Positions 1 through 11,641 of a stretch of 64,000 nt of DNA are shown here, one piece after another; position 1 is the stretch's first letter; each line of letters begins with the position of its first letter. The position numbers were made by a program, and so were the translations under genes. Source of the stretch: Hypoxylon rubiginosum (taxonomy: Eukaryota > Ascomycota > Sordariomycetes > Xylariales > Hypoxylaceae); NCBI GenBank assembly GCA_902806565.1, contig CADCXA010000068.1, forward strand, positions 186,001 to 250,000, read 5' to 3'. The notes below the pieces were generated by a model that made no database searches, was not told the origin of the DNA, and saw only the letters and a program-made list of their open reading frames with translations.

Positions 1-61
1 TTGACAATTCCCCGTTGTTTGAGAAAAGAGATAATTCCAGTATTTCGTATTAACAAGCGAT

Positions 62-2001
62 TCAAGCAAATAGCTCGGGGTACTCGGCCTTGATCATGTC
101 GGCGCCCTGCATCTTTCGTTAGCCCGTTATCCCATATAAGTACCAGATGAATGTTGTCTAGGGAGTACGTACCTTCTCGGCAATCGCGTAGACCGCGTTC
201 TGGATCCGGCAGTCGGGGATGACCGGGATGACGGACGCGTCGATGACGCGCAGGTTGCCGACGCCGAAGACCTTGAGGGTGCCGTCGACGACGCCCTGCC
301 CGACGTCGGGCGCCATGCGCGCGCTGCCGCAGGGGTGGAACCCCGTCTGCGAGCGCTCGAGGATCAGCTTGTCCATGGCGGCGTCGGACGTGCGCGGCAT
401 GGGCCAGGGGTAGTCCTCGCGGATCATGTCGCGCATGCCCTCGCCCGTCGTCAGCACGTCGTCCACCCACCGGATGCCCTCGCGCATCGCCAGGATGTCC
501 AGGTCCTCGGCGAAGAAGTTGAGGTTGATGTTGGGCTGGGCCAGCGGGTCCGCGCTGTTTAGTGTTACCGTGCCCGATCGGCTCTGCGGCCGCAGCAGGT
601 CCACGATCACCGTCAGGTAGTCGCCCGCCGGCGGCGTCGGGATGTGCCACTGGAAGGCGTCCGAGAACATGGGCACGAAGTCGATCTCAAAGTGCGGTTG
701 CCCCGCCGGCCCGAACGGACACAAGCCGCCGTTCGCCTCCTTAGCCGCCACATACTCGGGGTACTTCATCAGCCGCTCGTCGATGCGCGGCAGGCCCACC
801 AGCTCGAGCAGGCCGGACGTGTACGGGCCTTGGTTCTTCCAGCGGTAGGCGCTGACGGCCGCGTCGTGCTCGAGCCCGGCTCGGAGCAGGTGGTGATCGA
901 GGCCATTCCCGTCCGAAAGACGAAAGACGTGCGGCAGTATTGGATGATCCAACACATTATTTCCTACATGAGGGGAGTCGACGACCGTCTCGATGTTAAA
1001 CTTGGCAAGCTCGTCCTTCGGGCCGATTCCGCTAAGCATGAGTAGCTTCGGGCTTTCGAAGACGCCAGACGAGACAATGGTCTCATACTTAGCCTTGAAA
1101 GCATGTGTCTCGCCCGAAGGTAAGATCACTTCCACGCCGAGGCAATTCTTAGTGGCCGCGTCGATAAGCAGGCGCTTAGAGTTGGTACCCGAGAGCACAG
1201 TGACATTTTTCTTGCCCTCGAGGTACAGCCAGCTCGAAGAACGTTTCCCATTGTTGATACTGTTAGTACATTTCCAGAGGCCGCGCATAGTCCCGTTGTG
1301 AACATCGTCCGTCAGCTCTCCGCCCTTGCTCGTCCAGGCTTGGGTCAAGGCATCTCGAAAGGGTTTGATCTCGGGTATCAGGTCAGAATGGGAGACAGGA
1401 ATAGGGCCGTCGGTGCCGATGTACTTCAGCTCCTCGCTGAAGAGACTCGTGTCGTCATGGTAGGTCGCCGGCTTGTATAGGTATTTCCGGATATTGTCCC
1501 ATTTCCACTCGTCTCCACCGTAGGGCGCCCAGTCGTCAAAAGTTCCGGCCGAGCCAGGGATCCAAGTGTAGTAGTTGAGGCAACTAGAACCGCCAAGGGT
1601 CTTACCGCGTGTGTTGGGCTTCTCGATACGTGTATACTCGGGTCGGTCGATCATGGTACTAGGGAAGTTAGGGACCTTCTATTAAAAAAAGGGTTACAGG
1701 GCAGTTAATACGTTTTATAAGCCCAATCGTATTTGCTGTCGCGAAGTTCGAAGGCTCGAGCAGGCGTCGTGATGGCGTCGATATCTTTTGGGTTGCTAAT
1801 GCCGGCTTCGATGACTAGGACCTTGACCTTAGAGGACTCGGCTAGACGGCCGGCGACGGCGCAACCGGCTGTACCACCTGGGCACGACGCAAGTTAGTAG
1901 GTAAGGTTGGATGTCTAACTTGTTTGTTAGGTATGTTAGTTTGACTCACCTCCGACGACAATGAAGTCGAATTGTTCAACGGATTTGATTTGATTGCTCA
2001 T
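62..2001 (-). CDS. GMC (glucose-methanol-choline) family FAD oxidoreductase, 4 exons
   Basis: Likely oxidises an alcohol or aldehyde with FAD; the substrate cannot be read from sequence. Spliced model: exons 2001-1950, 1877-1712, 1658-173 and 106-62, giving 582 aa. The N-terminus has the dinucleotide-binding loop (Gly17-Gly18-Gly19-Thr-Ala-Gly22). The GMC signature GKTLGGSSCLNYY lies at about residues 92-104, the catalytic-His segment GFHPCGSARM has His near 514, and the C-terminal QNAVYAIAEKGADMI block puts an Asn near 560 at the usual second catalytic position. Length is typical of fungal GMC enzymes. No signal peptide is visible, so it is probably intracellular. ATG at 2001 was chosen because the FAD motif follows within 20 residues. 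All introns are GT-AG, 53-72 nt. It shares a strand with the MFS gene 1.5 kb away, which would fit a small oxidation/export pair, but that link is inference. Confidence 0.92.
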
Positions 2002-3500
2002 GATGTAGATGTTGCTGATACTTGTTTCAAACTAGATGTCGATTATGGATGTTGGGACTTTGACAAAGATGATAATAAGTCTTGTGTCTTTCTGCGAGCG
2101 AGGCTGCGTGTCTTGCAAAATTCTTGTAGCAAGTCGATAGGGAGTAAAAGTTTGTTTTTCTTTGGTAGGCTTATGTTGATGCTGACGTTGATGCTAATGC
2201 TGATGAGGAACAGAACTCTTCTTTGATCATGAACTTGACCTCTTTATATCATGAAGATGATGCGGGGGTTATCTTCTACCTCCATATTGATGAGCGAGTA
2301 TTCTATTATGGAAAGCCCATGCCTGAACTGGCGTGTACCATGAGTAAGCACTGATGGAGACATGTCCTCCGTCAGGGGGCTCAGGGGTTCCAGGCCCCCC
2401 TTGTGTTACTCACAACCTGTATACTTCCAATTACTATTCGCTCATACCCATGTCTACTTCAGAGAAAAGAAGAACCCGAGCTTATTCCCAGTGAGACTAC
2501 CTAATTAAGGCCTAATTCAGGTAATGTCAGGCTTCTATATGCGTCTTCGTAGATGCGAGGTGCCCCAATAGGGGACTACAAAGATGTGTATTGCGGTAAT
2601 TCCGGCAGCCCGAATCTCCTTGCACAACCTGCTCTTTACCTATTCAATCTGTATAGAGGTTTTTCTTCCTATACGACACAAAAACTTGAAGATATCAATT
2701 TGGTGCGAGTTTGGCCCGTTGAACGCAAATGCCGAACTAACTGCGGCTCACTAACGACGGCCTCATTATGTGGCTCGGTGAAAACCCGGAATTGGTTATA
2801 GGGGCCAACAGCAAACCCTAGCGTTCTGAATACCGAAATTTTGGCAAAGTAGATCCATTACAATTGGAAATTTTACCAAAATTATGTCATTAGGAATCAT
2901 GAGGCGTTGTCGCCGCTAGGTCGCGTTTGGCGTGCCCCGTCATCTTTGTCTTGGAAAGTCCCATAAGGAGTCAGTGAGGTAATGGATTTATACTAACTAA
3001 ACAGTTGATATATGAACTCGTGTACGTTGGTTTACACTATAATAGATTTATCACTGGTTTGGTTTCGACATAATTGAAGGATTTCGCAATGAGTCTCTTG
3101 AGGGGTCCTCAGTTCTATGAGACGACAAGGACAGCCGGCTCTTAATTCAATTTCAAAGGGTCCAAACTAGCTCTTCGTACCTTTTCATGTGGTGGCTATA
3201 ACATTTGATGATCTATAGTTGATATACAGGGCGAATCAATAGGGCACTGGCTACTAGGACACATAACATCTAGGTACTGCTTAAACTCAGCAGCATGATG
3301 ATCAGCTTCTCCTAGTTACAATTTCGCAAATTACCGAGTTAATAGATGCATGTACCTCCTCTATCCTTAAAACAATAATAACACTTCCATTTTCGAATAT
3401 CAAATTTTCTATATCCTTTCTTGTAAATGTCCGATGCATTCGTGCTGTCGCATTCAGATCGGAAATCCTTCGGCATGTAAGCCCAAGCACTGCGCCGGCC
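2002..3500. other. intergenic, no supported gene
   Basis: This interval upstream of the GMC gene and downstream of the MFS gene holds only short ORFs without recognisable domains. It is AT-rich, with a low-complexity patch of GATGTTGATGCTGA-like units around 2160-2210. No RNA gene or mobile-element end was recognised. The promoter of the GMC gene must lie in its left part. Confidence 0.5.
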
Positions 3501-5373
3501 TCAGATATCATGCCGAGCATTCTTGCTCATGTGTCGGATCTTTTCACCATACTACCTGTAAATTAGTATCATCAATTAACTTGTCAAGGAAAGTTGGCTT
3601 ACGCGGTAAAACACGAACGGGATTGGAATGAAGCACACGGCGATGCCGCCAAGGAGCGAGTTGCCGGGGCCGATGCCGAGTTGGCGAAAGAGCTCGCGCG
3701 CCTAACCACGTTTGCTTGTCAGCCGTAAGCGAAGATAGAGAAATGACATTGAAACTCACAAAGAGCGGAAACGATGCACCGAATGATGCTCGGAACAGCG
3801 CGTTCCCAGCAAATATTGACGCCGCGCAGGTAGGGTACGAGATCCCGAGATAATTGAACACCGTATTGAAGAGCGTGACAACGCCAACGGTGAAGAGGCC
3901 CGAGCCTATAATAGGCAGAATCCAGTGAACACTTTCCCGGGCTGTCCAGCCGTACCAGAAGAGACAGACGGGAAGGGCTACGGCACCGACAAACGTTGGC
4001 GGGAGAACCATCTCCGGCTTGAATCCCGGCTTCGCGATCTTAGGGATTATCCCGTACTTAATCCACAGCAAGAAGAAAGGGACGGTAACGAGCGCACCGA
4101 CAAAGATGCCCAGAAAGGCCACGCCCTGCAGGCCTGTGCTGAACCCATATATCTCGCCGAACACCAAAGGAAACGACTCGAACCAGAGGAAAAGTATTCC
4201 GTACAGGAGGGCTGAGTACAGGTCCATGAAGAAGACGATCGGTTCCGAGAACGTCAGAGTGAAGGCCCTTCCGAGGACGAGTAAACGATCCCTTAAAGTG
4301 TGATGCGCAGCATCGATCTCAGACTGGCTCCTAAGGCGGTCGTCTCCCGTCGCCTTCCTCAGCCTCTTCGCCCTCCTGTACAGAATATTCGCCGCGCTGG
4401 TCTCGGGGAGCAAGAAGAATAGCAGGATAACGACAAGGGCGCACAGCCAGGTGAATATCCAGATCGTCCACCGCCAGCCCTCTGCCGGGGCTGCGAACCC
4501 GCCGATGATAGGGCCGAACACGGGGCCGAGCACGCCGAATGACGACAGGATGCAGATGCCGTAGCCCGCCCGCCCCGGGTCGTACATGTCGAGGACGGTG
4601 GCGCCGCCGGTGGCCAGCGGTGGGCTGCCGAGGAAGCCCGTCAGGACGCGGAAGACGAGGAACATGGGCATGTCGACGGCGAAGCCCGTGGGCAGCTGCA
4701 GCAGGATAAAGGCGAGGAACGTCCAGAAGTACAGGGGGCCGCGCCCGAGCTGCGGGATCTCGGACATTGGGGACCACAGCATCGGTCCTAGGCCGTAACC
4801 ACTAACGGGAGACAAAACATCAACACATTAGCGACGAATTTCTACATGGTTGTTAGACAAAGGTACTGGTGGGTTACTTACATGGTGAAAAGGGATAGAC
4901 CCAATGTTGCTACGGTCTCGCTGACACCGAAGTCTTCCATGATGCTTGGAATGCCCGGAACGTAGATCGAACTCGCGATATAAAACGAGAAGTTGAGGAT
5001 GCACATCAGAGACACTATAAGCACTTTCCAGTTGCTAGACCAATTCTGGGGGTTCTAGATGTTGCGTAAGAAGAAGTTTCCAAAACGCAGCAACAACAGG
5101 AGAACATACCTCTGGATCATCCGGGCCATACCAGTCTACCAGGTAGATATCTTTGCCATCTTCGACAGCTTGGCCTTGATTCAAGTCTTCCAGCTTCACA
5201 CCTTGCGGCTCGCTTGTTTGGTCTCTTGGTGGCGTTGGTGCCGAGCCCGTATCTCCTTGAAGACATTTCTTCCACAGAGAAGGATCGACCTCGTCGGGGT
5301 ATTGGAATATCTTGTTGCTCGAAAGCAGACGTACAATATGGCCGAATGTAGTGTCACGGACTTGAGTAGCCAT
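3501..5373 (-). CDS. MFS exporter, TPO1/FLU1-like drug:H+ antiporter (DHA1), 5 exons
   Basis: A 12-TM major-facilitator protein expected in the plasma membrane, exporting drugs, polyamines or a metabolite by proton antiport. Spliced model: exons 5373-5110, 5054-4882, 4801-3760, 3701-3603 and 3551-3501, total 542 aa. After a hydrophilic N-terminal tail of about 85 residues comes the family phrase DPENPQNWSSNWK just before TM1. Then follow SEIPQLGRGPLYFWTF (loop 2-3 motif), RVLTGFLGSPPLATGGATVLDMY (TM4 region) and GPIIGGFAAPAEGWRWTIWI (TM5/antiporter motif). The C-terminus ends in FYRYGEKIRHMSKNARHDI, as is usual for the family. Introns are 51-80 nt with GTAAGT-like donors. Every key motif is intact, in contrast to the second MFS gene at 9.8-11.6 kb. 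The substrate is unknown. Confidence 0.93.
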
Positions 5374-7008
5374 GTTTTCTAGTAGAGGACGAACTTGAAA
5401 TAGACCTGAGACATTGACGGCAGGTTCCGTAAGACCGTCCTTTTATTATTCTTACTGGTCTGAAATACTCTAGAGTGAAGACATTGGGTTTGTTTCTATT
5501 TGTAGTCTCCTTACATTGGTGCCATACTCTCAACAGCCGCCAAGCAAAGCGTTATTAATTCAAACACAGTGTCTCCATATACAATACCAAATCGACGTGA
5601 TATTACACCCCTGTCCATTGTATGAACGTCTCCAGTAGCAGATGTTGTGAGTGGCAACCAGATGCGTAGTTCGGAATTTGCATGGAGCTAGCGGCTTTAA
5701 GCCCGGAGTTGCCACCGGAAATCTCGACACAGGCTGAAAGATCGCCGAATACAACATAATACTAACTAGACCTTACCTTTAAGAAATATTTTCAAGTACC
5801 TAGTGACAGATTTGCATGTTGTACCTTGTGTAGTCTTGTCACTAAGTTGCATTGTCGAGCCCTGAATTACAACAACTTGTCTAGTTCTTGCACGGCACTT
5901 TCAAGGTAGCAGAGTAAAGCATACATTTGAAACTCCTAACATAAAAGAAAAGTAACTTGTGTACCCCCTCCCTCCTCTTGTCTTCGTCTTGATCCTTCAC
6001 ATGGGAATAGTCTCACATTACACCATAAAGAAAACACCCCTATCTCTCCATTGATGATAAATAAAAACCAACTCCTCACGAAAGATAGGTACTGACTTAT
6101 TCTCAACTTAATAATTGAAGATCAAAATCACGTTTGTTGATCTGCAGCATCAGGTCTGTGAGAGGTAGGAGAGCCACCAAGCAGCTCCACTGGCGATGAC
6201 GGCATCGTAGGTACGTGGTCATCAAGCATCTCAGCCGGTGGCACTTGCATTTCTCGTATGTGATCGTCCGGCTTCTCCCGTAAGATGCCTTGTCCGTCGG
6301 CCTTGTGCTGGCCTTTTACATTCTGCTGGTGTGGGCTATCCTGCGAGCTATCCCGATGTGCTCGCAATAGCTTGACCAGCTCGACATCTTTCAGCAAGTG
6401 CCTTAGATGGATAGTACAGCAAGCGATAGCTAGCCAATCCGAATGAGTACATACAGTGAGAGGTCCATTATCGATATCCGTTTGGCTGGTTATCACAGTT
6501 CCCTCACCTCCTGGGCACTTCATTGTGGCTACAATGTGAAGATGAGTTTCCAGATAATTATGTATGGACTCGGGTTGAGACGGCCAACTTACATCATTAG
6601 TTGTTGTCTCATTCTTGGGTGATAGGTGCTCCTAGTAGAATGTGGAGGAAGGGAAAGTAAAGAGGAGTAAAATAACGGCGAGGGGAAGGGGAAGAGGACA
6701 CAGGATCACAGGCATCCTTTTTATGTGAAACCGAAATAGAAGGCTATGTGCTTGTTACACTGCTCGCGCAGTACGCTCTTGTCTTACATAGGAGGTATGT
6801 ATATCTTTGCGCAGTATCCGGTTTGTACATATTTAGCACCGAAAACCCCGCACTAACAGTACTCCATACGAATATGTGCCAAACCTGTTAGCGTGCAAGT
6901 AAGCCGGCTAGGCCAGGTACGAAATTTCAATTAAATTCCATAGAGCTCCGAGCCGGTCCCGATGCGGCCCCGCTCTCTCGTTCACATTCGCAGCTAAACC
7001 ATTCAAAC
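5374..7008. other. intergenic, contains one weak ORF on the minus strand
   Basis: Shared upstream region of the minus-strand MFS gene and the plus-strand HET gene. The only sizeable ORF is at 6128-6523 (minus, 131 codons, Gln/His/Pro-rich tail). It has no recognisable domain, and joining it to a plausible upstream exon at about 6600 fails on frame. I see no RNA gene or repeat here. Confidence 0.45.
6128..6523 (-). CDS. doubtful small hypothetical protein, 131 aa
   Basis: An uninterrupted ATG-to-stop reading frame that does not match a family I know. The middle (HLLKDVELVKLLRAHRDSS) could form a helix, and the tail is polar and Pro/His rich, ending in PDAADQQT. There is no signal peptide or membrane segment. 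A donor-acceptor pair lies inside it (about 6455-6407), but using it leads quickly to a stop. A GTAAGT donor with a TAG acceptor immediately upstream (about 6594-6533) suggests the region is transcribed and spliced, but the upstream exon cannot be joined in frame to this ATG. It may simply be a chance ORF. Confidence 0.2.
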   Translation of the reverse strand: MKCPGGEGTVITSQTDIDNGPLTVCTHSDWLAIACCTIHLRHLLKDVELVKLLRAHRDSSQDSPHQQNVKGQHKADGQGILREKPDDHIREMQVPPAEMLDDHVPTMPSSPVELLGGSPTSHRPDAADQQT

Positions 7009-8988
7009 ATGAAAGACGTCGACGAAATCGATATGCCTGCCTCAATATATAAGCCCCTGGACCGAGATAGACGAGAAATTCGACTCCTTTACTTGGACTG
7101 GAATAGCAACGACGATGAAATCATAACTTGCCGCATGGCCACCGCGTCTCTGAAAGAACGACTGTCTTATGCTGCCTTATCTTATGTTTGGGGAACGCAG
7201 CCACCAACCGAAGACGTCGTCGTTAACGGGACGAAAGTTTTGATCACCAAGAGTTTGCACGCGGCCTTTTGGTACCTGCGTAAAAATGAAATTTTACGCA
7301 GGGCGCCTCCTCTCGGACTTTGGGCTGATGCTATCTGCATTAACCAACCCGATTTGGCGGAAAGGGGACACCAGGTCAAACTCATGGGCTCCGTCTATTC
7401 TGATGCATTTTACGTAATATCGTGGTTAGGGGAACCGACCGGTGGGCCAGACGACATGAACTTCGATCTCGTACGTGAGATAGCCGCCCATCAAGCGGAG
7501 AAAGGCTCTGCCATCGACCAGCTCGAGGATGATTTACCAATGGATGAGGACTTTGGGTGGATGGCAAGAGACCCCAAATACTACACGCCGGACTCGGACC
7601 GTCTATGCAGAAACGCTTGCTGGAACGCGGCAGTTCACATTAGCTATTCGGACTTCTGGACTAGAATCTGGATATTTCAAGAAATGGTGCTGGCGTCGTG
7701 TGCAGATAGACATATATTCCTATACGGCACCGACAGCGTCTCGTCCTACCAACTCAAAAGCTACAACCAGTTTATCTCTCGAATGATACGAATGCGGCCA
7801 AATCCACCGACAATTGTACCACTGGGCCTCTGGGATCATATTCTCCATGAGCTTTCCCCAGTACACATCTTTGATCTGGCGTGGGGTGTGCGGCGTTCTA
7901 GCGAGCAGCCCCCGGGACCTATAGTTTCTTTTATTTCACACGTATGCTCCGCGACGAACCCGCGCGATATCGTTTACGGATTACTTGGAGTGGCGGCAAT
8001 AGACGTGACGCCGGACTACGAAAAGCCTCTGGCTGACGTATACCGGGATTGGTTCTCTGCTTGCTTAGCTGGACCCATGGACCCAAGTTTATTCCAATGG
8101 GCAGGCATAGGTTATGGCCCATCGACTGTTGAGAACCTTCCCTCCTGGGTGTCAAATCTGATCATGGATAAAGAACAAAGCAGCTCGGCAGTTGAGCCGC
8201 CCCTTCTTTCCTGGTCTGAGGACCTTCACGTCGAGCAACGGAGGGTTGTGAGCGGTAATGTCTTGAGTATCCACGGCGTGCTGCTGGATTCAGTCTCCCA
8301 AGTCGATCATCCGTGTCGAACCTGCGACCCAGCAGAGCCGGACCCGGAATTCTGGCGGTTCTGTATCGACCACATAGCGAGCGCTCGTAAAGGCGAGAGC
8401 AGTTATGGAGGACTGCCACCGCTTCAGGTTGTCCTAGGCGTGCTGAGCCACGGCGCGGACGAATGGGGAAATGTGGAGATATCGCTACCATTGGGGCATA
8501 CTCACCCACTAGTCCAGAACTTCCGTGAGTTCTTAGGTGGAGGTGGTTCACTCGATGACCGGAAGGCGGCTGTTGAAAAGCTCGGGCTTGCTGGCACCGA
8601 TGATATCCACGAGACTCTCGACCGTAACTTATTTGGCCCCCAGGACGGGGTTACCGACGTACCACCGATAGCGGCTGAAGTGCCTGACGAGCCGGGTATT
8701 ACGAAGGAAGACTGGCATTATGCGCCGCTGGGACTCATGTACAGATCCCGGAAGAACGCATTCTTTCGCACGGAGGGTGGCTACTTGGGTAAGGGGCCGC
8801 CCGAAACCCTTCCTGGGGATAAGGTTTGCCTTCTCGACGGGCCCAACCTGCTAGGACTACTGCGAAGGACCGACGATTCAACCTGGGCCTATGTCGGTAC
8901 GTGCTGGGTCGAAGGCCTGTCACATGGTAGGTCGATACCGATGATCCAGGACGAACAACTGCCCATTGAAATATTTAATTTACGATGA
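7009..8988 (+). CDS. HET-domain protein (heterokaryon incompatibility), single exon
   Basis: A 659-aa protein with an N-terminal HET domain. The three hallmark blocks are visible: YAALSYVWG at 54-62, LWADAICINQ at 104-113, and RGHQVKLMGSVYSDAFYVISWLGEP at 119-143. HET proteins mediate allorecognition and programmed cell death when incompatible hyphae fuse; many paralogues have no assigned partner. The remaining 500 residues have no recognised repeat (no WD40, ankyrin or NACHT motif), so this is the short HET architecture. The gene is intronless. The ATG follows an AACC context, and the frame is open to a stop at 8988. It is convergent with the damaged MFS gene. HET genes are usually expanded and variable in Pezizomycotina, in line with the accessory feel of this end of the window. 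Confidence 0.95.
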   Translation: MKDVDEIDMPASIYKPLDRDRREIRLLYLDWNSNDDEIITCRMATASLKERLSYAALSYVWGTQPPTEDVVVNGTKVLITKSLHAAFWYLRKNEILRRAPPLGLWADAICINQPDLAERGHQVKLMGSVYSDAFYVISWLGEPTGGPDDMNFDLVREIAAHQAEKGSAIDQLEDDLPMDEDFGWMARDPKYYTPDSDRLCRNACWNAAVHISYSDFWTRIWIFQEMVLASCADRHIFLYGTDSVSSYQLKSYNQFISRMIRMRPNPPTIVPLGLWDHILHELSPVHIFDLAWGVRRSSEQPPGPIVSFISHVCSATNPRDIVYGLLGVAAIDVTPDYEKPLADVYRDWFSACLAGPMDPSLFQWAGIGYGPSTVENLPSWVSNLIMDKEQSSSAVEPPLLSWSEDLHVEQRRVVSGNVLSIHGVLLDSVSQVDHPCRTCDPAEPDPEFWRFCIDHIASARKGESSYGGLPPLQVVLGVLSHGADEWGNVEISLPLGHTHPLVQNFREFLGGGGSLDDRKAAVEKLGLAGTDDIHETLDRNLFGPQDGVTDVPPIAAEVPDEPGITKEDWHYAPLGLMYRSRKNAFFRTEGGYLGKGPPETLPGDKVCLLDGPNLLGLLRRTDDSTWAYVGTCWVEGLSHGRSIPMIQDEQLPIEIFNLR

Positions 8989-9790
8989 GGAATTGGGCTT
9001 TTCAACTGCCTATAGGCGTGATGAGAGGCTTTATTGTGCGGTTTTCTTTTATGTAATAATAATCTTACAGCGATATATGGTGAATGTGTTGGAGTGAGAA
9101 TTGAGACGATACCCGCCGTTGTCTGAACAAATCTTCGCCTGTATAAAAGAATGTTACGAGAAGGATCAAATTATCGATAGTAAGCCATGATGACGGCTTG
9201 TATTTGTTGTTTGAGGGGTTTTACCGTCGGTGCCACAGCGAAATCGTGGGTGTTGCCAAAGCTATCCCAATATGGGCTTCACGATAACGTCTCTCATTGA
9301 GATGCACTGCACGTGAGGCACTGGCCGGGCCGGTGCAAAATAACCCCCGTAAACTCGGGCAATATAATTCAAAAACGTAAATTATAAAGAGGCGGGTCAG
9401 CGGTTTCAAGAGCTATGGCCAGCCGTCGAGACGTTGAAAAGCATCGCGCGACGATGAACTGGCACTTGGAGTGATCGATATTCAGAAGCCACTTTTCGGC
9501 TACTTCGGAGGAAATCTTAACCTCCAGAGGGCGTCCTGATAGCTGTCAGAGTAGTAATTTCGAGGAAATCGGGTGTCACTGGCCTTCGAGGCTCTGCCGG
9601 TGCCCTAGTTACTGACCTTGCTACACCCGTACAAGTAAAGCCGTTGAATATCTCATTGTCAGATATCTGATAGGCCACTTGGCTCCGGAAAGATCCCGCG
9701 TATTTACAGCGTCGATCGGTAAGCAAGCTTTACCCTCGATCTTGGCCCAGCCAAGGTAGGCATTGAGTAATCATGCTGCACTTAAGTTGC
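8989..9790. other. convergent 3' intergenic region
   Basis: Lies between the stop codons of the HET gene (plus) and the second MFS gene (minus), so it should contain two 3' UTRs. Short ORFs at 9221-9409 and 9517-9726 show no domain. No repeat or RNA gene was recognised. Confidence 0.5.
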
Positions 9791-11641
9791 CTATTCGGCG
9801 TTTCTAGATTCCACCATAATTTGTGATGCATTTGCCGAATCGCGCTCCTTCAGCTTCAGCAGCTCCTGGCAGTAAGGGCTACGCATTCTAAGCCAAGTGC
9901 CATATCTGAGGAAGACAAACGGTATGATTGCCATGGCTAGACTGAGGAAGCCTAGAAGACTGCACGCCCATGGAATTCCGAGTCTCTCATACATCGGACT
10001 AGCAGCCAATGGAAGCAGAACAGCAAAAATGCTACGACTAAACGCCGACGATGCCAAAGCCGATGCCGCCAAGACGTCGTATGCGTCTGCGAGATAATTC
10101 AGCATGGATATGAAAACCAATTCGAGACCCATGCCGAATGGAACTCCGGCAAGCATGGGGACAATCCAGTGGATGTCTGATCGGGCAGTCCAACCCTGAA
10201 AACATCTAAATTAGCTCAAGATCCCCGCGGGGTGGTCTTGGAAGTCTTACCAGCCAGAATAGCGATGATACATTTAATGGCCCGCTGATACACGCCAAAG
10301 GAAGTCGACGATATTCCTCACTCTTTGGCCACGAAGCATTGCGCTCTTTGGCTTGTTCGAGAAATGTGTCGTACCAGATTGCTATGCCACAAGCGATCAC
10401 GCCGCCAACCCCGACTAAAATCTCAATACACAATTCAGTTACCTTTGGACATTTGACTCACCTGGAAGCAAGGCTACACCAGCAAGTCCATCATTGAACT
10501 TGTATATGCCTAAAAGGAGTCAACATCCAAATACAGCCAGTGAATACTGGGAGTTACCTTGAAACACCATGGGGTAGACTTGGAAGAAGATATAGAATAT
10601 TCCAAATTGGAGAGCCAAGTACATGCAAGTGCAGATAACGATAGGTTCTTTGAACATCACCACCTAGATGGTTAGCTAACCTTTATAGTAAATGGACTAT
10701 CACATACCGGTCTTGCGAGCTTCACCGTTACGGTGTGCTTCCATCCATTGTCCTCAAGTTCGATGGGCGCATATACGTTCTGGGCATGATTAGGCGATGC
10801 TGCCCTCATTCGTTTTGCACGCCGCAAAAGGATGACTGGAGGATATGTCTCTGAAGCAAATGCCAGGTGGATCTCATCAAAATCAAGGTCAAATATCGTA
10901 CATGGGAGAACAAGAACAAGCGGCCAAGTTACACCGGCTATTATCAACCCGACCCAAAACGTCCATCTCCACGAGACGGGTGATACGAACCCCGAAATGA
11001 TAGGTCCAATGATTGGACCTAAGGAAGTCAACTGAATCCCGTTAGCATTTCAAAACTTTCCCTCGTAATATACTTACTCCTATTGGGGCTATTGCTTAAC
11101 CTCTTCTCACAGGATCATCATAGATATCGGCAAAAATGCCGCCCACAACTGTTATTGGCGCCGATGCAAAGGCACCCGAGAGGAAGCGAAAAACCAACAG
11201 AGCTGGCCATGTTGGTGCTAAAGCGCATGCCAGGGTGAAGACTGTAAAGCCGAAGAACGTCGAAAGCATCACGATTCCTCTGCCATGCATCTCGCTGAGT
11301 GGACTGAACAACGGCGGCCCAAAGACATATCCAATCAGGTAGACGGAGTTTGGCAATGCCAGTTGTTCGGCGCTTGATACGTTGAATTCTTTGGACAGAT
11401 AGTGAGAAGCGCCGCTTGGGAGTGAGGAACCGAGTGTGCTGTTAGATGCGAGAGCAAGTCCGATTATCAGGACGAGAATCTTCCTGCTCTGTTGAAAGTG
11501 AGAAGCTAAATATGATGGTAAAAACACGACTTCTCCACGTACCATACTCCATTTTGCAGCGCATTCAGGGTCTTCATCAGAAAAGGCGACCAATCTCACA
11601 TCCTCGATATCACTATTAACCAACATATGGACAGGGGCCAT
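9791..11641 (-). pseudogene. MFS transporter (DHA1-like), probably damaged: in-frame stop in exon 2
   Basis: Seven exons can be traced: 11641-11543, 11488-11078, 11031-10708 (possibly itself split), 10663-10558, 10509-10462, 10414-10251 and 10195-9791. They keep frame to a stop at 9791, about 500-520 codons. Family features are clear: FGPPLFSPLSEMHGRG (loop 2-3), RFLSGAFASAPITVVGGIFADIYDD (TM4), GPIIGPIISGFVSPVSWRWTFW (TM5) and YPPVILLRRAKRMR. However, a TAA at 11098-11096 interrupts the conserved segment between ADIYDDPVRRG and AIAPIGLTSLGP. A second problem is a 51-nt GT-AG candidate intron (10901-10851): splicing it makes a TAG, and retaining it inserts 17 odd residues in a conserved loop. 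An alternative donor (GTTAAG at 11100) with an acceptor at 11019 would skip the stop in frame but lose about 12 residues of TM5. I therefore favour a pseudogene or a poorly functional allele. Confidence 0.72.

Noticed and set aside
2553..2801. 82-codon plus ORF
   Set aside because: No domain, no splice partners, and located in AT-rich intergenic DNA.
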